Positions 12,801 through 22,278 are shown, numbered from the stretch's first letter. The stretch is DNA of 64,000 nt from Petrosia ficiformis (GCA_947044365.1 OX345638.1:4662201-4726200); one strand, 5' to 3'. The notes: generated from the sequence alone by a model not told the origin. A program made the numbers and translations.

Positions 12801-15800
12801 TGATAGACAATAAATAGAGACAATTATTGTAAAGGAAAAACAACTAGGGCCATGCAAACAATATATACAGAGCTAACAATGTTCAAGTCTTTGTCTCTGC
12901 ATTGTAACAGTAGATACGAAATATAATCTCTATATCCTGTGTTTTAGCATACACCACTATCTATTTGTGTAATCTATTATTCTAATAGTTTATGTTTTCT
13001 ATTATTAATTTTCATACTTGTGTTTGTGTGGTTACACTATTTAATTTAGCATTGTAATGCTATTAATCAGTGTAGTAATGTTAGATGTAGTATATGCCTT
13101 TGTTTTGTGAGAATTGTTGTAGACATTTCTATTATTCAATTCTCTTAATGTACAATACAAGCTACTTATTTTGTCTTAATAATAGATAAAGTAGAGTATT
13201 AAACATAATGTATGTGTAATGTATGTAGTTAGGATAAAAGCTTATAGGTTCAGTTTACTAATTATAAATCAATTCTCTGTTTATCTATACATGTTAATTG
13301 TAATTTTATTCCTTACAACAAATCTATCATGATAATCATTAAGTACAGATGTCATAACAAAGTAATATTAATTATACTTATTTTGTAATTTTAGGTGATG
13401 TTGTTGAAGAACCAAAGAAACCAAATCAAACTGCACAAGGTAATTATTATTATAAATATTATACATTATACACAACTACTAGAACTTAATGTATTAGTTA
13501 TGTGATTCTTTCCCTTGACGACTAATATATTATTATTATGGCCCGTAGGGCCATCCCTATAATTGCTTTCCACGGGGTTTAATGTATATATATATATATA
13601 TATATGTTTGTGTCACTTGCGCGACTATGCGTTGTATACGTAGTTAAGGAAGTTGCGTCATTCCCGGGGGCTCGGTCAATTAATGGGCGTGGTGCGTAAA
13701 AGAACGCGCGATCAAGCTCTGCACACCAGCAGAAAGAAAGATGTGTAGCTTACGTAGAAACTGGAAGTAATAGCTAGCTATTCTGCCTGAAATATATACC
13801 TAAAGTTCTACAAGATCCTTTGAAAGGTCAGGAGAGTAGATAATCAAAATAATAACTATAATAAGCTGTTGTCTTCCATCATGTGCTTGATGAAGTCAGC
13901 CATGATTACTGAATGCTGGACACCACAAAGCAGTCATAAGGATACTTTTATCTTCACTTAAACTTGTAAAGCAATCATAGGGATGTTTTTTTTCTCTATA
14001 TATCTTGTTTTAAGCTCATAACATGATAATCTTCAAGTAGTTAGTTTTATAATTGATATGTTGTATCAACTATTTATCTCACCTGATATTCATTATTTAA
14101 ATCTGATACTACACCTACCCTTTTTGTTTTGAATGAAATATTGTCAATATTTCAGCTTCGTAATTGTAAATAATTATTAAACTTCATTATATTACCTATG
14201 ATTATAGTTCTTTCTTTACCATGTTCATTAATATGCATTTTGATAAGTGTACCTTACACGCATACACACGCACACACAAATGACGTGAATGTATTACTGA
14301 AAAAATTGTACAATATTAATTATCATTTTTTTCATCAACAAACGTGTTCACCAAACATGGTTAATTTAGTGTGATGTGTACTAATATTAATTATCAAAAA
14401 CATGTAAAGCTCATATTTCCTTATTTATTAACAGATGCAAACTCTATTGACACCAAAATACAAAACAAAACACAACAAGGTATATTGACTACTGTTCATT
14501 GTTCCATTTCTTTGTTATGATTATTATATCTATAACAAACTTAAGTTAGAGTATTTAGATTTTCATATGAAATATAGCATCAAAATCTTGTCTTGATAAT
14601 ACCTAATGTATTAACTTGATGGCTTTAACTAAAAATGGTCCTTTCAGTGACTTCATTGTGCAGTATAAAGTTGAAGTTTGTTGCTAAAAAGAGGAAGCAT
14701 CTGAGGAATCTTTGATAAAAATTTTGAAGCTATTCAAGAGCCTATCAAATTTGTTTTGTCATGTCACTTTCACCATAAAATTCAATTATATTGTAATGAG
14801 AAAATTCAAACACTCGCTTTCTATTTCACAACAATGAACAATCATTCTGGTATATGCGGTTTTCTTAGAAGATCTTCTTTCTTACAAAGTGGGTTAGAAT
14901 CATGAGCATTTTCAAATTGCAAGAATATAATGTATCTAGAAAAGGTAATACCACACCTGCACTGATTAAAATTTGTTATATGTCGTTAGTAATCCACGAA
15001 TTAACTTCGTTCTTCTCTGTCATAAAAGCTATCACACATTTCTCAGATGTGTCCTACATTTAGCTATACATCAGAGAAATTATTTCATTTTATATGCAGT
15101 ATCGTATTCTTTACTTGATAACCTGACTAATTTTACAGGTGGATTCATCTAACAACCACGTTAACTGAGTGAATAGCTATAATAGTATTTGATAATACCT
15201 TTTGATTATAATGAAATAATATTTTCTAGCTATTTACAGTGATTGTGAAAAACGTTACCTCTGCATGCAAAAATAGTTTTACTTTTAGTCCATTCGTCTC
15301 TTAATAATTCTGTGTTATAAAATTCAGTGGCAAATCTAGGGGGGTTTCTTTGGTTTCTGTGGAAACCCCCTTTCAATTTTTAAAATGCAAGTTTTGAAAA
15401 AATAAAAATTTTTAAAAGTCCATGTGCCACGCCCACCAGCATGTTATAATAACAAACAGTAGTAGGAGCATTGTAAAGATGATAAGTAGATAACTAACTA
15501 TATACCTACAATTATACTACATGTGTACTTCAGTTGTGATGTTGCTAGTCTGCAAAAGTCTGATGTAACTGAATCTGAATCAGATGATTGCCAATATGCA
15601 ATAACAGTAGTGGTCAAGACTGCAGTGAAGTCTGGTTTCTTCTCACACTCATAGATATATCTATGGTCTGGTTGTGGAATCTGATGCCTGTATTTCATCA
15701 AACATTTAGTATAATAAATCATGATCGCTAGCGCTAAGTTATTAACTTATAGTAAGTTTGCATACCTTTCCTAACCGTTCCAATATGACATCAGGCTACT

Positions 15801-18800
15801 TAGCGCCCGAAGGAGCGAGTTATAATTAGGGAATTATTGGCCACACCCCTCATGAATAATTAATGAGCCAAAATTTTCGCCCCCTTTGCGCCATTTTTTT
15901 TTGAAACCTCCTTTTTCACTTTCTAGATCCACTACTGAAATTGACCAATATTGTAGACTTATAACAATTAAAGTTGTATATGGTTTGCTGTATATTTACC
16001 TTCTATGGTTTAATAATTATAAAAATTCCTGTTTCAATACAGCTAATTAATTAATTTACTTTATCAAGAGCAACTTGATATTTATGTTAATTGTCACTCC
16101 ATTTCAGTATCTTTTTTCTTTCAGCTTTTGCAGAAATATTGGAGAAAGCCAAAGCCGAAGGTTTTGTCACTGTCAAGTGGAGCAATTTTGCGACCTTCGG
16201 CGCCTCTGGTGTTGGTAAAACGTCGTTACTAAATTTGCTGCTCAACAAACCACCAGTATCAGAGCATCACAGCACTGCAGCAGTAACGTCACCAGAGATT
16301 TGCTTAGTGGATCAAACAGTGACCGAAATGGAAGGCAATCTTTTCCTGGCAGATGGAAGTGCATTTTGGATATCTGCAGATCCCGAGCTGGTTAAAATCA
16401 AATTTGTTCAGGCCTTAAAGAAACGTGCCAATAATATACTTGTTCTCCACAAATGTCCACAACAACATGATGTCGAAATCCGTAATCCACAAGAGAGTTA
16501 CGATGATCACGTTTCAACTGATAAAAAGCCATCAGAGACTACAGCCACGAAGACAAATCAGAAATCGTCACCTGCTCCATCTGAGGTAAATAAAGAATTG
16601 CTGCAATTGATTTCTGAAGTAGATGAGCCTGAACAAGTATATGAAGATCATTGGATCCATGGTGTTGACTCTGGTGGTCAGGCTGCCTTTCTTGATATTG
16701 CCCCAGCTCTTCTACGTTATCACTCTCTCAACTTGGTTCTTATCAGGCTTGATGAAAAGCTTGATGATCTGGCAAATTTTTTCTACTCCGTACATGGGCA
16801 AAAGGTTGGCAAGGATGAGAAAAGGCAAATGACCACACTACAGCTTACCAGAAGCTTTTTTCAATGCAAATCTCAGCTGCATCCACCAGTGCTTGATGGT
16901 GTAGTGAATATGAAGCAGCAAGGAAATCCATGGTTTGTAGTACTTGGTACTCATTACGACAAATACAAAATGCTTCGAAAGAGTAACCAGCTCCAAGAAA
17001 CCCTTGAAGAAAAGAACGAACGTCTTCGCATTGAGCTGAAAAGCTATGATGATGTTCGACATAATTTTCGTGGTAGTGAAATAATCTATCCCATCAATAC
17101 CATGAAAAGAACTGACAAGCAGCATGAAATCGCTCGTCAAATTCGAAAGTTTACAGCACAGTCGTATATCACTGCTGAAGTTCCTGCTAGATGGTTCTTC
17201 TTCCAGTTAGAGCTAAAGTGTAAAGCTGCTGGTCGGAATATGATAAGTTTAGAAGAATGTCTTCAAATTGGGTTGTCAGTTGGAATGCAGGAGGATGAAG
17301 TGAAAGCCGCATTGCTGTATTTCCATAATCTCACACTCTTTTTATATTTTCCATCAATTCTACCTGATGTAATATTCCTCAATCCTCAAGCTCTATTTGA
17401 TATGTTGTCTCGCTTGATTGCCATTTCTTATGAAGATTGTTCATATGATGGAAAATGCCTATACGATGTCGCCACCATAAGCAATCTCAGAGAAAATGGA
17501 ATTTTCGAACGGAATGTTCTTGATACCTTGCAGTTTGGTGAGGAGGTTTTCACAGCTGACCATTTCCTGAAGCTAATGCAGGGCTTATTAATTATCTCAG
17601 AGCTACCAAATGATATGAGATATTTCATTCCATGCGTTCTAAATATAACCGATCAGCCTTTTGAAGATGTTTCCGATGACGATGTTGAGCCACTTCTTCT
17701 CACTTGGAAGAATGAGCTCATTCCTAATGGTCTCTTTACATCACTTGTAGTCTTCCTCTTAAGGCTTCGGTGTCAGACTCAGTTTCAGTTGGGTGAAGGT
17801 AGTTACCGTAATAAGATCGTATTGAGTTGTGAAGTGGTTGATGGTATCATGCATTTACTTGACCATGTCAAATGCATAGGTATACGTTATGTTGGTCCAA
17901 GACGCAACTGCCCAGTAATCCGTCAAATTGTTCTTGATGGCATAGCATCGATTGTTAGGAAGTTCGATTGGAACATATCTATGGCCTCGGTACAAGAAAT
18001 GTTCCAGTGCAAGATCAAGAGATGTACTAATAAATCTTTCCATTTCTGTCGTCTAGATATAGACCGCGGTACACTCACGTGTAGGAAAACTGGTGTCAGC
18101 TCTGATGCTAATGATGTTAGTCACCTTTCTTGGTTTAATAGAAAAGGTAAGATATTTGTTTTTAATGTGAAGTCTAATCTTAAATTGTCTTATTAGAGGA
18201 AATTTAATGCAACCATCTCACAGTATAATTGTAATGAATATTTACTTATCATAGGATCGATTATAATGAACAGTATGTTATTTAATAAAAGATAATTATT
18301 ATTTTAAAATCATTCTTCAAATATAACTATGTGTTACACACAATAATTATGTATATATGAATACTGATGTAGTGTTCATCACAATGGTATCGTGTTTGAG
18401 AAGTGGATTAAAAAATAGAGAATGGTGTTAGTTGCTTACATAATTACACTGCCGTGTCCCCCAGTACTGTTATACCAAAGTCAATTAACTTGAAATTTCT
18501 AGATAGAACTATGACTTATGATAATTATGCAGTGCGATCCAATCAAGATCATGGTTCTTCACTACAGCGACATCTTAATTATGCGAGCTAAGCATATATA
18601 TACTTACCTAAATGCTTTGCTGATAAAACTCCAATTCCCATAGCTTTGAAGTAAACATTTCATGTTTATCAATAAAACAACAAACTGTGTTTAGATAATG
18701 GAACTCATATGTATTGATATCAATTCAGCTGGACATAATTAATAATAAAATTAATTTTTTTCAATTTTGCACAAACCTGGTGCTCACTTTTGTTTAGTAA

Positions 18801-21460
18801 TTATATTTTTCTTCAATTTATTTTATAGCAAATCCAGAAACCGGATCTACTGAACTGCTGCCACCTTATGCTTTTGATTTACTAAAAGGTTAGTGTGGAC
18901 ATTGAACCCACAACCATCAATTCTTGATATATTTTTATAACTTCACATTACATACATTTGAGCTAACATAAATAATAATTATTATTGAAATGTGTAAAAT
19001 TAAACAGCTAAGCTAGACAGTTACAATTTCATTCCGAAATGGATGTTTTTCCTGGATATTATCACTTAATTCTTAATTTAATTAATGCATATATTTTGCC
19101 AATTTTGATGGTTATATAATTACATGATAATACTATTATATATGATGGCAACAGTTTTGTGTTGTTAATTGCATATTTTTCATAATTATACAGCTCAAAA
19201 ATTCAATTGTCAAATCATAGAATAATAATAATTAAATTGTGTTTATGCCAGATATAAGACTTGCTAGTTTTCAGCGGTTTATATGTACATACCTCTTGGC
19301 CCTATAAACTTTAGTTTAGATCCACACAAATCTCCTCCACAGCAGGGGCTATGTTATAGTTATAAAATACGCACATGGTCTATTATATTTTATTTATATG
19401 GGCATACGTTGCATATTATAGACAATTTCATTATAATTATTATGTAATTATACATAATTATTGCAAGCTACAGTAATTATATTTATTGTATAATTATAAT
19501 GTACTTTATATTGTTCTCTATAATTCTCTTTTCTAATGAACGTTAATCATGACAAAGTGTATAGACTTCACATATGATAACTATATACTTTATTTTCTTT
19601 ACATGCAGAGAAAGATCTCTTAGAAGTAACAATAGCAACTAATGATGTTTTAGACTGGTTTACACTAGGTTTACATCTGAAAGTAAACTATGCAGAGCTT
19701 AAAACGATTGAGACTAACCACCGTGATAATCTGAAGCGCTGTCGACAAGAAATGTTGATGACATGGATTCGTTTGGGTAATGCCAGATGGGATATACTGG
19801 TGAAAGTATTACAAGATGATGTACATGAGGTTGCAGTTGCTGAGAAAATTAAGAAAATGCAAGATACCACAAACAGTATGTTGTGCATGTAGTCAGAGGT
19901 GTAGCTAGCCTGAGAGTATGAGTGCCTGTATGTAATTGCCGAAGGCGTATAAACATTATTGAAAATTATCACTTATGAGTGGTGTGGTCAATTACGTCAA
20001 TTAACTACTAATCACAATTCTGAGCTGAAGTCAGCCACTTCAGCCATATGCTGGCTACGTCACTGCATGTAGTATGTTTGTTGCTATATTGTTATAATTT
20101 TTAACACTTTTCTGTTTTGAGTATCACTATCGTTAACAAATCAAGCCTTATTGTATCATAATCAAATTTAATAAACTGCCATGTGTGAGTGTATATAGCT
20201 GTATTGTTGAAAATGTATTAGCTAAAGCTGTGGTTGTATAATACCAAAGCATTTATTCATTGATCAATGTGGATCCAGTACCTAATTCAAAAATTAAAAG
20301 AATATTAATTTTCTCCTTCTAGTGGAATCTATTTCAAAACCTGTTGTTCCTGATGTAAAGGACACACTCTCTAAGAAACCAGAAGGTATATCAATGAATC
20401 TCATTTTTTTTTATATAGTGTGTCCACTATAGCATAACCGAGTCACCAAAATATCTGTGGAACATGTATTAGCCAACCTGATTCTGAAACATAATTTCTT
20501 TATATATAATATATTTTCATGTTATCATAGGGATTTTTACAGTTGTTTGTAGCTTTCCTACCTTACACTATTATTATTATTATTATTATTACCATGATTA
20601 TGATAATATTATTACTATTATTATTATGATTATATTATTATTGTAGAAAAGGTTGATGTAACTGATGCTCCTCCTGTTGCTGTGAAACAGCCTAATCATG
20701 GATTACTGGATGATGATAATACATCATCAGGCAAGTGACTGATAAAATTTAGGTGACGCCTAACCATTGCACAGATTCAAGCCTACAAGTCGATGTGTTT
20801 CATGTCTGTGTTATAGCATTATTCATCAGCAACACATTAATTGCTTTAATTGTTATTTTAATTAACCATAATTATCATTATGATAGTGCGAAGTGCAGAA
20901 GGTATATCAATGAATCTCATTTTTTTATATAGTGTGTCCACTATAGTATAGCCTAGTCACTAAAATATCCCAGGAACATGTATTAGCCAACCCTGATCCT
21001 GAAACATAATTACTTTATGTATGATATATTTTCATGTTATCATAGGGATTTCTACTGTTGTTTGTAGCTTTTCTGCCTTACACTATTATTATTATTATTA
21101 TTATTATTACTATTGTAGAAAAGGTTGATGTAACTGATGCTCCTCATGTTGCTGTGAAACAGCCTAATCATGGATTACTGGATGATGATAATACATCATC
21201 AGGCAAGTGACTGATGAAATTTTGTTTCATGGTAATTAATTTATTTTGTACATTATATAGAACTCAGAGAGAGACACAAAGGTTCTCCTGATAAGCCAAG
21301 GCCTTCCTCTACTACTACTAGTAAACCTACTAGTATTAACACAGTGTCAATTGTGATAATTGCTGTGATTTGTTTTCTGTTATGTATCATTCTTTTCTTA
21401 TTATTAATAATTATTAATTTGACTACATTTTCTTTTTTAAGCATAAACTTGGAACGCTAA
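6772..21460 (+). CDS. Gene 1: ANK-ROC-COR-Death protein with C-terminal membrane segment (5' incomplete)
   Basis: Twelve exons join in one continuous frame: 6772-6870, 7451-7525, 8130-8190, 13395-13439, 14435-14479, 16125-18146, 18829-18888, 19609-19875, 20323-20385, 20647-20730, 21119-21202 and 21261-21460 (stop 21458-21460). Introns are GT-AG except two with GC donors. Domain order is ankyrin repeats, linkers, ROC GTPase, COR, Death domain, linkers, transmembrane helix. DAPK family proteins share ANK-ROC-COR-Death but start with a kinase and have no membrane tail. No kinase is visible here, and the true N-terminus lies upstream. By family knowledge this would be a GTP-binding signalling protein whose Death domain recruits partners; membrane anchoring is inferred. 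The exon chain rests on splice-site and phase agreement, without transcript evidence. Confidence 0.8.
7451..7525 (+). CDS. Gene 1 exon: partial (final) ankyrin repeat
   Basis: 75 nt, phase 0 to 0, between cttacag and gtatgt. It encodes LGNTALDLAKRVNKQKCVDI and LQAAM, the two-helix part of a capping ankyrin repeat (GNTALDLA). Confidence 0.85.
8130..8190 (+). CDS. Gene 1 linker exon 1
   Basis: 61 nt, entering in phase 0 and leaving with one base (phase 1), between ttccttgcag and gtgaat. It encodes a hydrophilic linker beginning SGEPEPLKVKPSENM. This is where the gene changes from phase-0 to phase-1 introns. The next exon is 5.2 kb away because of the antisense Ty3/gypsy insertion. Confidence 0.7.
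8630..8633. repeat. Target-site duplication GTAG of the Ty3/gypsy element (left)
   Basis: GTAG directly precedes the left LTR and recurs at 12910-12913 directly after the right LTR. Confidence 0.7.
8634..8812 (-). repeat. 3' LTR of the Ty3/gypsy element
   Basis: Matches 12733-12909 almost throughout. Differences include a mutated terminal base (C at 8634 where the other LTR has T), an extra GT near the inner end and single substitutions. High identity implies fairly recent insertion. Confidence 0.92.
8784..9605 (-). pseudogene. Ty3/gypsy integrase, C-terminal part
   Basis: The open frame starts just before the motif SDGLVEQFNRTLLNML, which contains the third catalytic residue (E) of the DDE integrase core. 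It continues through the conserved chromodomain-proximal region (GPYRVKKVINDFLYCLQL, HFDRLKPYHP) and an acidic tail. The zinc-binding domain and the first two catalytic aspartates are absent: at about 9590-9600 the reading passes straight from RNase H (RTDHNSL) to SDGL, an internal deletion of roughly 1 kb relative to complete elements. Inactive. Confidence 0.85.
9662..10037 (-). mobile_element. 376-bp insertion in the Ty3/gypsy RNase H, retroelement-type target duplication
   Basis: The insertion is bounded by a 12-bp direct duplication, AACTCTTTTCTT (9650-9661 and 10038-10049). It has a 25-bp inverted repeat near its ends (9698-9722 and 10009-10033). On the - strand about 9780-9812 reads CTGCTGAAGAAGACC, a TTC-capped stem, then AAAACGTTCAG, a layout resembling the CTGAAGAAG/CGAAACG motif of Penelope-like elements and their hammerhead-type ribozymes. 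The long, variable-type duplication fits a retroelement rather than a DNA transposon. Family is uncertain. Confidence 0.6.
10064..11146 (-). pseudogene. Ty3/gypsy reverse transcriptase and start of RNase H
   Basis: Three overlapping frames carry RT motifs: GIIEPSSSPWSAPIVLVKKK near 10950, FSTIDLTSGYWQVEVNE near 10780, and the catalytic YLDD at about 10601-10612. The RNase H connection follows (WTKECHQGFMSLKKYL; DTDVSNADLGAVLSQ). Frameshifts separate the parts, and a small deletion after MPFGVR removes the usual NAPATF segment. RNase H is interrupted at 10037 by an insertion. Confidence 0.88.
11130..11354 (-). pseudogene. Ty3/gypsy protease-RT spacer fragment
   Basis: A 74-codon frame between the protease and RT regions reads LVFRKLVEECGRIQ just before the RT frame, the place where the pol linker (lower-the-threshold segment before RT) lies in this family. 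It is frameshifted with respect to both neighbours. About 11355-11660 is decayed pol sequence without a usable frame. Confidence 0.55.
11664..12488 (-). pseudogene. Ty3/gypsy gag C-terminal region, zinc knuckle and protease
   Basis: The frame contains the capsid-like segment GEMLTDFAGELRYLVDKAY, a CCHC zinc knuckle (CWNCGKKGHLRRMC) near 11990, and the retropepsin active site VDTGSSVTIV near 11815. Gag and protease share one frame. The start of gag lies in another frame, so a frameshift near 12480 breaks the gene. Confidence 0.88.
12401..12715 (-). pseudogene. Ty3/gypsy gag, N-terminal part
   Basis: Starts at ATG 12715, shortly downstream of the 5' LTR and primer-binding site. It reads MTECVVRASVRPPPKFSSSD and continues with FALWLRRFNLYLEEA, typical of gag of this group. 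It leaves frame near 12490, where the next gag frame begins. Confidence 0.8.
12733..12909 (-). repeat. 5' LTR of the Ty3/gypsy element
   Basis: Starts TGTTGCAAAG and ends GTAACA on the + strand, i.e. TGTTAC...GCAACA in element orientation. It matches 8634-8812 and is followed by the GTAG duplication at 12910-12913. Confidence 0.92.
13395..13439 (+). CDS. Gene 1 linker exon 2
   Basis: 45 nt, phase 1 to 1, between tttag and gtaatt. It encodes DVVEEPKKPNQTAQ plus split codons at each end. Its frame joins the exon ending at 8190 and the next linker exon. No domain. Confidence 0.7.
13537..14010 (+). repeat. Interspersed repeat, copy A
   Basis: Begins tatggcccgtagggccat and shares several hundred bases with 48319-49133, including the segments ggggctcggtcaattaat and ctacgtagaaactggaa-like stretches. 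It contains a (TA)n run at 13585-13604. No clean terminal inverted repeats were seen, so the type (SINE-like or MITE-like) is unknown. Confidence 0.75.
14435..14479 (+). CDS. Gene 1 linker exon 3
   Basis: 45 nt, phase 1 to 1, between aacag and gtatat. It encodes ANSIDTKIQNKTQQ plus split codons. It is the same length and phase as linker exon 2, and both end in Gln-rich CAACAAG/GCACAAG, suggesting an old exon duplication. Confidence 0.7.
15325..15937. mobile_element. DNA transposon remnant, CAGTGGC-type ends, 5-bp target duplication
   Basis: The left end CAGTGGCAAATCTAGG is the imperfect inverse of the right end CTAGATCCACTACTG. AAATT occurs directly on both sides (15320-15324, 15938-15942). 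A shorter relative lies at 56321-56640. The middle (about 15540-15830) is absent from that relative and carries a 74-codon - strand open frame (15498-15722) with no recognised domain, perhaps part of a longer parent. Confidence 0.8.
16125..18146 (+). CDS. Gene 1 exon: ROC GTPase and COR domains
   Basis: A 2022-nt exon, phase 1 in (ctttcag) and phase 1 out (gtaaga). It encodes about 674 residues. The P-loop GASGVGKTS lies at 16199-16225, the G3 motif DSGGQ at 16667-16681, and a G4-like GTHYDK at 16946-16963. A polar S/T/K/P-rich insert (about 16510-16600) separates G1 from G3. The COR domain follows (about 17160-17430; ALLYFHNLTLFLYF, VIFLNPQALFDMLSRLI), then the ROCO C-terminal region up to SWFNRK. 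By family knowledge ROC binds and hydrolyses GTP and COR mediates dimerisation. An in-frame ATG at 16091 lies in the intron and is not the start. Confidence 0.9.
18829..18888 (+). CDS. Gene 1 linker exon between COR and Death domains
   Basis: 60 nt, phase 1 to 1, between ttttatag and gttagt. It encodes ANPETGSTELLPPYAFDLLK. The PYAFDLL end probably leads into the Death domain. Confidence 0.75.
19609..19875 (+). CDS. Gene 1 exon: Death domain
   Basis: 267 nt, phase 1 to 1, between acatgcag and gtatgt, encoding about 89 residues. The order of conserved features is that of a Death domain: W-FTLGLHLKVNYAELKTIE, then CRQEMLMTWIRLG, then ARWDILVKVL. The whole domain is in one exon. Death domains bind other Death domains, so this is probably the effector or adaptor-binding end of the cytoplasmic part. 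A 172-bp MITE sits 18 nt after the donor. Confidence 0.9.
19894..20065. mobile_element. 172-bp hAT-type MITE
   Basis: Ends CAGAGGTGTAGCTAGC and GCTGGCTACGTCACTG are imperfect inverted repeats. An exact 8-bp duplication CATGTAGT flanks it (19886-19893, 20066-20073), as expected of hAT elements. There is no coding capacity. Confidence 0.88.
20323..20385 (+). CDS. Gene 1 linker exon after the Death domain
   Basis: 63 nt, phase 1 to 1, between ccttctag and gtatat. It encodes ESISKPVVPDVKDTLSKKPE. A diverged copy lies at 23691-23747 together with part of the following intron. Confidence 0.72.
20647..20730 (+). CDS. Gene 1 duplicated exon, copy 1 (GC donor)
   Basis: 84 nt, phase 1 to 1. It encodes KVDVTDAPPVAVKQPNHG and an acidic LLDDDNTSS tail. 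The acceptor is attgtag and the donor reads cag|gcaagt, a GC-AG intron with otherwise strong consensus. No GT donor keeps the frame nearby. Confidence 0.75.
20753..20897 (+). repeat. Interspersed repeat at the duplication junction
   Basis: Shares cctaaccattg, ttcatgtctgtgttatagca and attaattgctttaattgtta with 22715-22854. It lies exactly between the two exon-bearing units. Confidence 0.8.
21119..21202 (+). CDS. Gene 1 duplicated exon, copy 2 (GC donor)
   Basis: 84 nt, same phase and same GC donor as 20647-20730. The encoded peptide differs by one residue (His for Pro, CCT to CAT). Including one or both copies keeps the frame, so the two can be alternatives or serial repeats. Confidence 0.72.
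21261..21460 (+). CDS. Gene 1 last exon: transmembrane segment and stop
   Basis: 200 nt, entered in phase 1 after attatatag and ended by TAA 21458-21460. It encodes a basic, Ser/Thr-rich stretch (RHKGSPDKPRPSSTTTSKPT), about 29 mostly aliphatic residues starting SIVIIAVICFLLCII, and a short polar tail ending NLER. This predicts one C-terminal transmembrane helix with the rest of the protein on the basic, probably cytoplasmic side. ROCO proteins are not usually tail-anchored, so this is unusual. Confidence 0.72.
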
Positions 21461-21750
21461 ACTATTTTCTTTAATAATTCTTTGATATTATACTGCTGTG
21501 ATGGAAAATTGTTGTATTTTTTAGTAACCTCAATTTATGATATCTCCCTAAATATGCTCACATACGTGGGTGTCTACAATCAGTGAACTGGAATACAGAA
21601 CTCATGGATATTCGCTTTCATGGATAATGAGCGAAATTTAATTGTTGTCATAAAATTTATTGCAGTGTGTATGAAAACTGTCGTAATATATACATAGCAG
21701 AGAGAAATTAATGTTTTTAATAATCATTCAAATCCTCAAAAATGTTGCAG

Positions 21751-21887
21751 ATTGTATTCGCGTCATGCTGCATTACTGGCTAAATAGAGGGAAAGCATCA
21801 TGGAACACCCTAGTGGCTGCTGTAAAAAAAACCCTGTTATCAATTAACACGACCAGGATTGCTGAAATGATTGCCTTGAACACCATG
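21751..21887 (+). CDS. Exon encoding the second half of a Death domain
   Basis: After acceptor gttgcag the frame reads CIRVMLHYWLNRGKASWNTL and continues VAAVKKTLLSINTTRIAEMI, the C-terminal half of a Death domain. The donor is atg|gtaagc. Entry is phase 1, compatible with any phase-1 exon of gene 1. If unspliced at its 3' end, the frame stops at 21917. The first half of the domain was not found upstream, so it belongs to an undetected split exon, to a broken paralogue, or is a decayed copy. It leaves in phase 0, which does not match the next exon. Confidence 0.6.
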
Positions 21888-22206
21888 GTAAGCATGTGTA
21901 GTGATAACAATGTCTAGCCACTATAGAATGAAGGTGTTCATAATTATTTTGTCATAATGAAATCATAAACCCTTCCCAATTCTACTAACTTATAATTATA
22001 ATCAGTTTTAAAACAATACATACCATGCAAATGATTCTCTATATACAGGCATGTAGATTCAAATCGTTTCAGCTTCTCTATAGCTTGTAATCTTGATATA
22101 TATATATATCATTAATATTATTATAATCACTATGAATTTATCATTCTGATTAAATAACACCAAAAGGCTATAAACCATTAATCAAAAAATGATTTTGTTC
22201 TCTTAG

Positions 22207-22278
22207 TGAACCCTAGTGGCCAAATTTCTCAACATGTTGTTGAACATGACAATGATATACTATCAGAGACAACAGAAG
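22207..22278 (+). CDS. Linker-like exon downstream of gene 1
   Basis: 72 nt, phase 1 to 1, between ctcttag and gtagtt. It encodes NPSGQISQHVVEHDNDILSE plus TTE. Like the gene 1 linkers it is hydrophilic, begins with TG after the acceptor and ends GAAG. No domain. Confidence 0.45.

Larger units (their letters stand above)
8634..12909 (-). mobile_element. Ty3/gypsy LTR retrotransposon, defective, antisense in a gene 1 intron
   Basis: Two LTRs of about 178 bp (8634-8812, 12733-12909) are nearly identical and flanked by GTAG. On the - strand the element reads TGTTAC...GCAACA, then a candidate primer-binding site one base inside the 5' LTR (about 12714-12731), gag, protease, reverse transcriptase, RNase H and integrase; a purine-rich tract abuts the 3' LTR (about 8813-8830). 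It is broken by several frameshifts, a small RT deletion, a 376-bp insertion in RNase H and a large deletion covering the rest of RNase H and the N-terminal and central integrase. It cannot move by itself. Confidence 0.93.
20380..21225 (+). repeat. Tandem segmental duplication containing one gene 1 exon
   Basis: About 20380-20745 and 20895-21225 are near-copies: the 3' tip of the preceding exon (cagaag), intron sequence with an (ATT)n run, an 84-nt exon and its donor. Differences are scattered substitutions and a shorter ATT run in copy 2. A repeat also found at 22715-22854 lies between the units (20753-20897). Confidence 0.92.

Noticed and set aside
16091..16124. In-frame ATG taken as the start of the ROC-COR protein
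   Set aside because: It lies in the polypyrimidine tract of a good 3' splice site (ctttcag at 16124), and upstream linker exons join in phase. The codons before 16125 are intronic.
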